Source: Bacteroides sp. AN502(2024) (GTDB lineage: Bacteria > Bacteroidota > Bacteroidia > Bacteroidales > Bacteroidaceae). Taken from it: a stretch of 64,000 nucleotides of DNA. Each line of letters opens with the position of its first letter. Position 1 is the first letter of the stretch. Shown in pieces: positions 37,513 to 47,706 of the stretch. The position numbers and the translations under genes were made by a program. The notes under the pieces are model-generated. The model was given only the letters and a program-made list of their open reading frames with translations, had not been told where the DNA came from and searched no databases. The stretch spans positions 1,550,001 to 1,614,000 of the forward strand of contig NZ_JBGFSP010000003.1 of the NCBI RefSeq assembly GCF_041227145.1, read 5' to 3'.

Positions 37513-38374
37513 TAGTCGGATGTTTAGGAAGTTTTGCAGAGTTGCGTTCAATTTTCTTCTCATTAGACGCGACTCTGCGCTCAATTTTCTTGATGTCTTC
37601 GGCGGGTGGAAGCTCTTCCGGACGAATACCGCGCTGTCCGAGCATGGAACGAACACTGCGATTGTTGCCGCAATGTTCCTCGGTAATAGAAGCCTCACCG
37701 TGTAAATCCTTTTGCTCAACATTGTAGTTGGTCATTTCGGTAGCGAGGTTCTTGGCTGCAATTGTCAGAGTCGGTAGATAGTCGGCAAGGGCACCGGACT
37801 TAACGCCTAAACGCCTTTTCATCATTTCGGTGGTAAATCCGCCGAAAAGCACCGTATCACCTTTTGAGCGTATGCGCCCGAAACCTTTGTCATCAACGCC
37901 ACGCTCGTAGATATTCTGCGAGAGTTGCTTCTCGGAAGCACGAAGTCTGTCTCGAGCCTCAATTCGTGCTATATGGTTGATATGCTCGGCAATCAATTCT
38001 GCCCTGCGAGTTTGCACGGCGAAATAGCCTTGCGCGAATGCGACTTCCTCTTTCTTCGGGTCTCCGTTTTGAGCTATCAGATAACAGGCAAAACGAGTAA
38101 GCATGAAGTCTTGTATGTTTCGCTTCGCTCCACTGCCAAGAGTGACCATTTTCGTGACCTCACGAAAATGGTCATCAATGTTGATATTCTGCGATTTGCA
38201 TGATTCGATAGCCCGATTGATGGCTACTTGGAAATTCTCCCATCTGGCATAGCCGAGAAGTGGCTGAAGGTCGCGTGCAAACCATACTTCCATGTCGTTA
38301 CCCTCGTCGTCTTTGATGATTTGGGTAATGCCATTGAACGTTGATGTATGTTGGGTTACTTTGATTAAGTCCAT
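37499..38374 (-). CDS. dinD: DinD-like DNA-damage-inducible protein
   Basis: The 291-residue protein has a BRO/ANT-like N-terminus (VWFARDLQPLLGYARWENFQVAINRAI) and a middle region with FAVQTRRAELIAEH, as in E. coli DinD. It then has a charged end. E. coli DinD is SOS-induced and inhibits RecA filaments in vitro. Here it is embedded between hsdM and hsdS, a frequent position for DinD in type I RM loci. Its function in the RM context is unclear. Confidence 0.85.
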   Translation of the reverse strand: MDLIKVTQHTSTFNGITQIIKDDEGNDMEVWFARDLQPLLGYARWENFQVAINRAIESCKSQNINIDDHFREVTKMVTLGSGAKRNIQDFMLTRFACYLIAQNGDPKKEEVAFAQGYFAVQTRRAELIAEHINHIARIEARDRLRASEKQLSQNIYERGVDDKGFGRIRSKGDTVLFGGFTTEMMKRRLGVKSGALADYLPTLTIAAKNLATEMTNYNVEQKDLHGEASITEEHCGNNRSVRSMLGQRGIRPEELPPAEDIKKIERRVASNEKKIERNSAKLPKHPTNDAE

Positions 38375-38384
38375 GGTATCAGAA

Positions 38385-39964
38385 TTATTTGACGCTATAG
38401 CCTATGGCATTGAATGCGTTGATTAAAGATTGGCGGTTCTCCTCCTGACGGGCGAGAAGGTCTTTTACTTTTGCCCCGGCATCAGCAAGCACTGCATTGA
38501 AGTCAAGTTCGTTATCCCGGTCAACAAACTCAATGTAGCGACTTGGTACGAGGCTCCAGCCGTTTTCTTCGATGGTTGTTGAGGAAACAGAACGATATAA
38601 CTCCGGCTGTTCGTAGTTGCACGGCTCAGCCGTTGTCTGCCAGTCGGTATAAATCTTATGCGCTGCCGCTATCTGTTCAGGTGACAGCTTGACGAATCTC
38701 TTTTCGTAGATATTATTGTTCCAAGAGCGCAAGTCCACGAAAAGGACTTCTCCCTTGCGGTCACGCAGTTTGCGGCCATTCTCTATGCCGCCTCCTTTAT
38801 TCTCGTTCAGAATCCAAAGAGTAACAGATATGTCAGTGGCGTAGAACATTTCGCGGGGCAGGACGATAACGGCTTCAATCTTGTCATTACGTATAAGGTT
38901 CTCACGAATTTTGACCGTGTCTTCATCATCGAGAGCACCATTGGCAAGGAGAAAACCGGCACGGCCTTTACCCGGTTTCAGTTTGGAAAGCATGTGCAGA
39001 ATCCAAGCAAGTTAGCATTGCTTTCGGGAGGAGTGCCATAATCTTTCCAACGCAAGTCGTTCTCAAGGCTCGAATCGTACCACTTCTTGAGGTTGAACGG
39101 TGGGTTTGCCATGATGTAGTCGAAAGTGCGACCACGATGCTGATCATTGGTGAAAGTAGAAGCGTGGCGGTCGCCAAGATTATAGGATAGACCACGGACT
39201 GCCAAATTCATCTTTGCGAGGCGGTAAGTTGTCGGGTCGGACTCCTGGCCATAGACATTTATGCCAAGAGTGTTTCCTCCATGCTGTTCCACAAATTTGG
39301 CACACTGAACAAACATACCGCCGGAGCCGCAACAGGGATCATAAAGAGTGCCGTCGAAAGGTTCAATAAGGGTTGCTATCAATTCAACAATGGATTGAGG
39401 GGTATAAAATTCGCCGTCCTCCTTATTTGCATTGATGGCAAAAGCTTGCAAGAAGTATTCATACACATGACCAATCAAGTCGCGCTCCTTAAATTTTTTA
39501 TGTGATATCTTGTCGATTTCGTCCATCACCTGCTTAATGACGTTGCCTTCCGTACCTGAGTTTACAAACAGGGCAGAAGGCAGGGCGTTTTTAAGCTGAG
39601 ATTCAGAATCCATCAATTTTGTTGTAGCATCGTCGAGAGCAACTGCGATACTCTTAGGCTCAATCAATTTAAGCGACTCCCAATCGGTTTGTGTAGTAAG
39701 CATAAACACACCTTTCTCACCGAAAGCAGACCGTTTGGAAGTGATAAGCATTTCGGCAAATTCCGGGTCATCCTCATTCTCCTTGCGAATCTCATCGCAT
39801 CGGTCGTGATAGCGTTCTGAAATGAATTTGAGGAACACAAGCGTAAGAAGCATATCACGCTTGTCTGTAAGCGAGGCACGACCGCGCAGGGAGTCGCGAC
39901 AACTGAACAATATATCTTCGAGGACTTCCTCTTTATTTTTCTTCGTAATAGCTTTCTTTGCCAT
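38385..39964 (-). pseudogene. hsdM: Type I RM methyltransferase subunit, split by a one-base deletion
   Basis: The first part (39964-38978) is a normal HsdM N-terminus, with AdoMet motif I YDPCCGSGGMF (near 207-217) and motif IV MANPPFNLKKW (near 283). At about 39007-39011 one base is missing: TTGCTTGG where TTGGCTTGG would give NLAWILHMLSKLKPGKG. The second part (38993-38385) is the rest of the catalytic domain and C-terminal helix. The repaired protein would be about 525 residues. With HsdM broken, neither methylation nor, in known systems, restriction should work, because HsdR needs the M2S core. Phase variation or a sequencing error are alternatives. Confidence 0.8.
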
Positions 39965-39966
39965 AA

Positions 39967-40179
39967 TCAGTCATTGTTACCGCCATTTATCAGTTGGCGT
40001 GGATCAATTTTTAAAAGTTCTGCAATCTTCACAAGCATATCAAGGGAGGGCTGCATTCGGTTGGAGCACCATCGGGAAACTGTGGCCTCGTTTTTCCCTA
40101 CTTGTTCGGCCAACCACTTCCCGGTTTTTCCGTTCTCGACTAATACAACCTTAATCCTGTTGATTTTTCGCGATTCCAT
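39967..40179 (-). CDS. XRE-family HTH regulator of the RM operon
   Basis: This 70-residue protein is a single Cro/C1-type helix-turn-helix: NRIKVVLVENGKTGKWLAEQVGKNEATVSRWCSNRMQPSLDMLVKIAELL. It is two bases upstream of hsdM and likely controls the operon, like C proteins of other RM systems. Confidence 0.9.
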   Translation of the reverse strand: MESRKINRIKVVLVENGKTGKWLAEQVGKNEATVSRWCSNRMQPSLDMLVKIAELLKIDPRQLINGGNND

Positions 40180-40223
40180 ATCACTTAGCTTGTTGATGAA
40201 TTACAATACTTTGACATTGAACG

Positions 40224-40231
40224 CAAAAGTA
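40224..40231 (-). promoter_or_regulatory. Promoter -7 box of the RM operon
   Basis: CAAAAGTA reads TACTTTTG on the minus strand, 45 bases before the XRE start. The IS4 copy 1 insertion lies about 45 bases upstream of it, so the -33 region is kept. Confidence 0.6.
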
Positions 40232-40284
40232 CAAATTTAATTTGAGATATACGCCTTTGATACTCAAAAAAAGTGGCTTAAACG

Positions 40285-41619
40285 CAATATTGTCCTAAAT
40301 AAATTTTGAGCATGAGCTAACTGACTATACTGTTAAGTATAGCCTCGAGAGTTCAAAATCAATCCCCCCTAATCGTTTTCGATGGTTTCGGGAGGTGGTG
40401 TAAATGGTTGATCAAGCCATTTTTGGAGGTCGATTTTGGTAAATGTGTTCAGCCGGAGCGTGACCACAAGGTTAGCCAATGCCCATTTGTATCTTGCGAT
40501 GTGCTTTAGCCATGTCAGAATCAGCATTGTAGTCATAGCAGTCCATATTTGGGTCTCTACGGCATTGCGGGATGTGCCGATAAAGCCCTTGATGCGTAGC
40601 AGTTGCTTGAGGTTGCGAAAGAAGATTTCTATGTTCCACCGAGCCTTGTACAGAGCCGCTATGCTTGATGCTGCCAATGTGAAGTTGTTTGTGAGTAACT
40701 CAATTTCAAAACCGTGTTCATCGTTCCATACTGCGATGCGACGTAAACGTTTGGGATATTTGGATTTGGCCGCCGAGAGTTCGAACTCGATTATTTCGTC
40801 AATAAGTACATTCTGAGCGTGTTTTTCAGGCAAAGGCAACTCCTCTATGGATTTGTACCGGATATTGTCTTTATGACGCACTACAAAGAACACGTTGCTG
40901 CTGTCCCAATTATTCAGCAATGAGTAGTCACAGTAGCCTCGGTCGGCTACTACAATACTATACGGATGTAACTCAATATCAAAAGCAGCTTTGTTGTCGG
41001 TGGTTTTGCCATCGGTGATATTCACGAACTCCGGCAAAAGACTGTCATAGTCCAATAGCGTGTGCATCTTGACCGCCCCCTTGGTGGTAGTGTAATGTGC
41101 CCAGTCATATATTGACAGAGTCAATGACACCAATGTGGAGTCGAGCAGTTTTATCGGCATCTTGAAACGGAACTTTCTTCGTTGCCATAGGGCTTGCTGT
41201 CCGAAATACTGAAACAACGAGTAGAATATGCCGCGAAAAACCGAACTGTCTCGGTTGGCGTTCTGATATGCTACCGTTGACTTGGATGGTGCACGATTGA
41301 TTCCCAAATGATTGAGGTTGCCGGTGGCTGATTTCAGCCCGTTTGAGATATCTCTGACTGAATCACATCCTGAGAATTGGCTGAAAATCATGCTAACAAA
41401 CTGACTCCATGTATTGTAGCCCTTACAATGCTTGTCTGACCCCGAAGATTTTATGATTTTCCTGATATTTTCTTTCGGGAGATGTGATATTACCTGTGCG
41501 AAAAGTGTTATATTTGCCATAGGAAGTAGATGAGTTGGTAGCTCGCTACTAAGGTAGTCATTTTACCTTAGTTCTACTTCCTTTTTATTTGTTCTCCCAA
41601 TTTATTTAGGACAATATTG
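40285..41619 (-). mobile_element. IS4-family insertion sequence, copy 1
   Basis: The 1335-base element has terminal inverted repeats beginning CAATATTGTCCTAAATAAATT and a nine-base target duplication GCTTAAACG at 40276-40284 and 41620-41628. A nested hairpin (outer GAAGTAGA/TCTACTTC, inner CTAAGGTA/TACCTTAG) sits just before the transposase start and may silence read-through from outside. It lies upstream of the RM operon promoter. Confidence 0.95.
40369..41520 (-). CDS. Transposase, IS4 family (copy 1)
   Basis: The 383-residue DDE transposase has an N-terminal DUF4372-type domain, Asp in IKLLDSTLVSLTL, Asp in IVVADRGYCDY, and the Y-x2-R-x3-E-x6-K motif as YKARWNIEIFFRNLKQ, diagnostic of IS4. 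It differs from copies 2 and 3 at two residues (KSIEELP for KAIEELP, IKGFIG for IKSFIG). Confidence 0.95.
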   Translation of the reverse strand: MANITLFAQVISHLPKENIRKIIKSSGSDKHCKGYNTWSQFVSMIFSQFSGCDSVRDISNGLKSATGNLNHLGINRAPSKSTVAYQNANRDSSVFRGIFYSLFQYFGQQALWQRRKFRFKMPIKLLDSTLVSLTLSIYDWAHYTTTKGAVKMHTLLDYDSLLPEFVNITDGKTTDNKAAFDIELHPYSIVVADRGYCDYSLLNNWDSSNVFFVVRHKDNIRYKSIEELPLPEKHAQNVLIDEIIEFELSAAKSKYPKRLRRIAVWNDEHGFEIELLTNNFTLAASSIAALYKARWNIEIFFRNLKQLLRIKGFIGTSRNAVETQIWTAMTTMLILTWLKHIARYKWALANLVVTLRLNTFTKIDLQKWLDQPFTPPPETIEND

Positions 41620-41762
41620 GCTTAAACGGCAAAATTTATCCGTTTTGTCCATTCTTCTGTATTACGAAAGACATGGTATGCTTCTCTTTTGTGCGTTTGC
41701 CTTGTTCGACTGTTATTGACCACTCTATTGAGAGATAAGAGAAAAATCTATAGACCTTATAA

Positions 41763-41792
41763 TTGCGTTTTGGATTTTTATTGCTACTTTTG
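41763..41792 (+). promoter_or_regulatory. Canonical promoter facing a short open frame
   Basis: TTG (41763-41765), 19 bases, then TACTTTTG (41785-41792): a full match to the Bacteroides consensus on +. It would transcribe rightward from about 41799 into the short frame at 41895. Between IS4 copy 1 and here (41629-41762) I see nothing. Confidence 0.6.
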
Positions 41793-41894
41793 CACCAAGA
41801 CGATAGGTCGTGTTAAGCAACTTGCAGCAAAGCGCAGAAATAGACACGGTTGCCAATTCGTTATCCAAATTTCTGCCGTTCTTCCGAACCTCCT

Positions 41895-42071
41895 ATGCTT
41901 AAAGAGGTTATAAGATTCTTCCAGAATTACACAAAAATTACATGGCAATCGGAGAGTTTTCATATAAATCCGGGAAAAACAGACGTGCCGCTTTACAAGA
42001 ATGATAGGTTTCAAGAAGTACAAAAACGATGCGTACAAGAAAAATTTCACCGTTTGTCATGGAATCTATAG
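41895..42071 (+). CDS. Short hypothetical frame, possibly a gene remnant
   Basis: A 58-residue frame (MLKEVIRFFQNYTKITWQSE...) follows the promoter at 41763. Its N-terminal part looks coding; its last residues overlap the end of the PagL-like gene on the other strand, so the frame may be truncated. No family recognised. The first ATG could also be at 41850. Confidence 0.3.
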   Translation: MLKEVIRFFQNYTKITWQSESFHINPGKTDVPLYKNDRFQEVQKRCVQEKFHRLSWNL

Positions 42072-43270
42072 CCAAAGCCCAGCATCAAATTATTGGGATC
42101 TTTAAACTTGCTCAACTGGTATCCTACGTGCAGAAATAAATGGCGCGTAACGTAAGTTTTGAGAGCGAGAATTTGGTAGAAACCCTTCGTATCATCTCCA
42201 CTGCATATCAGGTTTCGCCCAAGTCCGGCATTGATTGAGAAAATAGGCATCACCAGTTCCGCCCGAAGGGACAGCCCCACAGCAAATTGCTTCCGGAAAG
42301 GAGGATGATGAAACTTTAATCCATCCGAATAAGTTCCTTCCAATTTATAATCTTTGATATTAGCACTCTCGTCATACTGCGCATCCACGGAGAGTCCCGC
42401 CCGGAAATAGTTGTTGAGATTGTACATCGGAGCAAAATTGAGACCTACAATACCAAATGAACCGGGAACCAAACTCGGCACATTGTCTTTGACGAATCCT
42501 TTTTTGCGGGTGGCACCATATACTACCAAATCATAGCTGACATGCGGCTCTATAAAAAGCCGTTTGGAGTCCACTGCTCCTGATGCGCCATCTGCAGCGT
42601 CAAAGATACGTACGACGCCGACTCTTCCCCCAATCACATTGAGTCCACCATTGGGATAATGTGTATTCCCGTTGGAAAAATGAGTTAAATCCACACCTGC
42701 CGCAAGCTTCCATTGCGGATGAAGTTGCCAATTCAGAAAAAATCCCAGATTGATGTATGCATTGATTTCAGAACCGATTGCCATATTCCTTTGGTTGTAT
42801 AGTTCGTCATATTTCCTCCAACCGAAAGAAGCTCCGAAATTCCACTCATAGTCTAACGAAAGACGACGGGAAAGCTGCATAAGAGGCGCACCCTGAAATA
42901 CATACACATTCACCGGATTTCCCAGTTCATCAGGACGGGAAAAAGTATTATATGAAACACCGACACCCTGATAAGCATGAGAATACAGCTTGCCCAAATA
43001 GGAATTTGGGCTGAACCGGAAAGTGTACTTCAGATGTAGGGAAAGTGATTGGTCGATGGCTTTCTGCTGCGCATTGTCTCCCGCGAGGAAACTGTTCGTC
43101 GGAGCCACATAGCCCGGACGGATTTCAAAACCAATCTGATGGATTAGTGCATGATTCGCACTGTCATTCCGTTGGCTGACAGGCTCCGAGACAGTCTGAG
43201 CATTCAGTATCCCGTCAACAGCCGGAAGCGCCAGTAAACAAATAATGTACAATAAGCGTCTGGTATTCAT
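42047..43270 (-). CDS. Acyloxyacyl hydrolase (PagL-like lipid A deacylase), intact copy B
   Basis: The 407-residue protein has a signal peptide (LLYIICLLALPAVDGILNA) and then an outer-membrane beta-barrel. The PagL signature is AAGVDLTHFSNGNTHYPNGGLN (split here: His and Ser in THFSNG are the expected catalytic pair). The barrel ends in LMLGFGYRFHDKR. PagL enzymes remove an acyl chain from lipid A; Bacteroidetes members are longer, and their substrate is not proven. It lies 4 bases downstream of the lipoprotein gene. A decayed copy sits at 17754-20629. Confidence 0.8.
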   Translation of the reverse strand: MNTRRLLYIICLLALPAVDGILNAQTVSEPVSQRNDSANHALIHQIGFEIRPGYVAPTNSFLAGDNAQQKAIDQSLSLHLKYTFRFSPNSYLGKLYSHAYQGVGVSYNTFSRPDELGNPVNVYVFQGAPLMQLSRRLSLDYEWNFGASFGWRKYDELYNQRNMAIGSEINAYINLGFFLNWQLHPQWKLAAGVDLTHFSNGNTHYPNGGLNVIGGRVGVVRIFDAADGASGAVDSKRLFIEPHVSYDLVVYGATRKKGFVKDNVPSLVPGSFGIVGLNFAPMYNLNNYFRAGLSVDAQYDESANIKDYKLEGTYSDGLKFHHPPFRKQFAVGLSLRAELVMPIFSINAGLGRNLICSGDDTKGFYQILALKTYVTRHLFLHVGYQLSKFKDPNNLMLGFGYRFHDKR

Positions 43271-43274
43271 ATTT

Positions 43275-44219
43275 CTATTTATGGATATTTTCGCGTGTCA
43301 CCTTATGATTTACAGGCATTTTGCTTTCCAGCATACCAGTTATGATCCGCTGTTTCCCGGTCTTGGGATGAGTGGCATAAAGGGTGTATTCCGTTTCAAA
43401 CCATTCATAAACTATCAGCAAGCTGATACGCTGAGTGGAAAAAGGCGGAATAGGAATCTCTATCTGCTCCGTATTTGGGAAAGGCAACATTTGCTGTGTA
43501 GAAGTATATTGCGCCTGCTTACCGTGCATTGCCAATTCTTCGTTCTCAATGCTTGGTATCTCTACTGTCGGGATATCTCCTCCCAGTAGCTGAAAAGCCT
43601 CGGGCTTATAGCTTTTGAATGCCACCTTATAATTAACATTCTCGTAAGGTTTCAACGAGTATGAAAAATCAATATCCCAACCGTTATTTTGCACAAAACT
43701 CTGTACCATCTCTATTTTCTGCGCATAAGAATATCCATTTAAAGAATAAGTGATACGATCGAGCACATATCTGTCTGATGGTGAGATATTGACGGATATT
43801 TCCTGTGCCTCATACTCGTTGCCCGCTATAAGTATGAGATGAAAATGAGCAGGACGGATATTTTCGCCCACTATAATTTTCAGTTCTTTGGGATTGCTGC
43901 GTTCGATGATGAAATCGGTCAGATTCTCATCACACACAATCTTGCCCAATCCTTTCAAGCACGGAATTTGTTCTTTCGCTATCAAGTTATTATCCGCATC
44001 GTAAACTTTATATTGACAGGAAAAGCTACTATCATAAGTATGTACTTCTAACAAATCCCAATTGGAGGATGCAAATTGAATAATTGCGGCATCACCGTTT
44101 CCGTCTAAAGCCAGTTCGGAATCGGAAGAACGGAAGTCGTCGACAAATACGTCACCGTTACAACTATAAAATACCAATGGAATAAGAAGATATACCATTA
44201 AGTCTATGCACTTTTTCAT
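43275..44219 (-). CDS. Lipoprotein partner of the PagL-like gene, intact copy B
   Basis: The 314-residue lipoprotein has a signal ending LVFYSC (near residue 20) and then NGDVFVDDFRSSDSELALDGNGD, which starts a run of beta-rich, Ig-like segments. No known family is recognised. It is co-transcribed with the hydrolase downstream and shares the pairing with the decayed copy at 20637-21592, which points to a functional unit. Confidence 0.75.
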   Translation of the reverse strand: MKKCIDLMVYLLIPLVFYSCNGDVFVDDFRSSDSELALDGNGDAAIIQFASSNWDLLEVHTYDSSFSCQYKVYDADNNLIAKEQIPCLKGLGKIVCDENLTDFIIERSNPKELKIIVGENIRPAHFHLILIAGNEYEAQEISVNISPSDRYVLDRITYSLNGYSYAQKIEMVQSFVQNNGWDIDFSYSLKPYENVNYKVAFKSYKPEAFQLLGGDIPTVEIPSIENEELAMHGKQAQYTSTQQMLPFPNTEQIEIPIPPFSTQRISLLIVYEWFETEYTLYATHPKTGKQRIITGMLESKMPVNHKVTRENIHK

Positions 44220-44250
44220 GCCATTGTCCTTTTGTTATTTTTGTCAAGAA

Positions 44251-44258
44251 CAAAAGTA
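44251..44258 (-). promoter_or_regulatory. Promoter -7 box of the lipoprotein/PagL-like operon
   Basis: CAAAAGTA reads TACTTTTG on the minus strand, 32 bases before the start codon. The same box occurs in the decayed copy at 21634. Confidence 0.6.
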
Positions 44259-44336
44259 GTATATAAAATTAAAAACTCAACACTCTGTATTCAATTAATA
44301 TTCAATTCTAATCAAAGAATCTCTTCTAAATAAAAA

Positions 44337-44474
44337 TTGGTGATCGATGCTAAAAAACAATTGGAAAGGTATGTAACAAATGAATGGATCCCGCAAAATA
44401 AAGGAACAACAGAACTGAAGAGTATCGTATTGTCCTTTAAAGACAGGAAACTGATAAAAGCAGAAAAGGTATAA
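44337..44474 (+). pseudogene. Possible C-terminal gene remnant
   Basis: A 45-codon open stretch without ATG reads LVIDAKKQLERYVTNEWIPQ onward to FKDRKLIKAEKV and stop. Composition is coding-like, but a stop codon lies directly upstream. It could be the tail of a lost gene. The stretch between it and the tRNA promoter (44475-44641) shows nothing. A 126-residue frame on the other strand has poor coding character. Confidence 0.3.
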
Positions 44475-44641
44475 GGTCCCCTATATATAACCAAGGTATA
44501 TCGAAAACATCTTTCCCGCTCTTCTTTCAACAGAGAGAAAAAATCGCTCAAAATAAGTGACACTATATTGTTGATAATCAACATACAACAAAATAACCAC
44601 GAAATAAATGCGAAAAAATATCCTATTTTTTTCGCGAATTG

Positions 44642-44672
44642 TTTGTCAGTTTTAAAAAAGTTCCTACCTTTG
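44642..44672 (+). promoter_or_regulatory. Promoter of tRNA-Glu
   Basis: TTTG (44642-44645), 19 bases, TACCTTTG (44665-44672): full Bacteroides consensus, starting transcription about 57 bases before the mature tRNA. Confidence 0.75.
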
Positions 44673-44735
44673 CATCCGCAATCAAGAAACAAATACAGTT
44701 CAAGAAAGCAAAACGCAGAAATGCAACAATAGGAT

Positions 44736-44807
44736 GGCCCGTTCGTCTATCGGTTAGGACGCAAGATTTTCATTCTTGAAAGGGGGGTTCGATTCCCCCA
44801 CGGGCTA
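44736..44807 (+). tRNA. tRNA-Glu (anticodon TTC)
   Basis: A full cloverleaf can be drawn: acceptor GGCCCGT/ACGGGCT with a G-T first pair, D arm with GGTTAGGA, anticodon stem CAAGA/TCTTG with loop TTTTCAT, T arm GGGGG-TTCGATT-CCCCC, and discriminator A. CCA is not encoded. It lies directly upstream of rpsT. Confidence 0.95.
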
Positions 44808-44848
44808 CAAGTAAAAAGAATAAAGAACTAAAAAACAGATTAGTCGAG

Positions 44849-47265
<2,417 letters not shown>

Positions 47266-47312
47266 TTTTTATATTACGTTTTTATAAACCAACCTCACAT
47301 CTTACAACGAGG

Positions 47313-47353
47313 AAACGCCGATGGCGAAGGAACCTCCTTCGATCGGCGTTTTT
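47313..47353 (+). terminator. Terminator after gyrB
   Basis: AACGCCGA pairs with TCGGCGTT and CGAAGG with CCTTCG around an AACCT loop, followed by TTTCTTTT. It begins 48 bases after the gyrB stop. Confidence 0.85.
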
Positions 47354-47452
47354 CTTTTGTCTGAAAAAGCTTTCATGTTCGAACAGTCAACCGTCTATCT
47401 CTTAATAAAACATAACTAGAGAAACGTTTTCCATACAAAATCACTATATTGC

Positions 47453-47578
47453 ATGAAAAGCAAAGAAAACATGAAAACTATCACCTCCAATCCGTTATTC
47501 GCAAAGATCAGATTATTTCTTATAGTACTGACTTCCTGCGTGATCGCGACCTGCATCTTCTTGAGGGACATTCATTAA
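47453..47578 (+). CDS. Very small hydrophobic protein
   Basis: A 41-residue frame from ATG 47453 (or 35 from 47471) has one membrane segment, RLFLIVLTSCVIATCIFL, and ends RDIH. It is placed between two terminators, so it would be its own unit. No family is recognised and no strong promoter is seen, so support is weak. Confidence 0.35.
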   Translation: MKSKENMKTITSNPLFAKIRLFLIVLTSCVIATCIFLRDIH

Positions 47579-47592
47579 ATATTATAAAATGA

Positions 47593-47637
47593 GCCAACTA
47601 ATTCATACACAAATTATTGCGAATTAGTTGGCTTTTT
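47593..47637 (+). terminator. Perfect 12-bp stem terminator
   Basis: GCCAACTAATTC (47593-47604) pairs perfectly with GAATTAGTTGGC (47621-47632), followed by TTTTT. It closes the unit before the transposase gene. Confidence 0.8.
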
Positions 47638-47706
47638 AGTATCTTTAGGTATTCCCCCGAAAACAAGGTTTGACGGCCCAAACGGGGGAAATTCCCCAAC
47701 TAAGAT

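Noticed and set aside
44312..44692. A 126-residue frame on the minus strand upstream of tRNA-Glu
   Set aside because: It covers the tRNA promoter, and its Phe/Cys-rich sequence looks like noncoding AT-rich DNA.
44736..44807. tRNA-Glu as attachment site of the mobilizable element
   Set aside because: No duplicated tRNA 3' end is found near the element at 22.8 or 28.6 kb, and the intact PagL-like unit lies in between.
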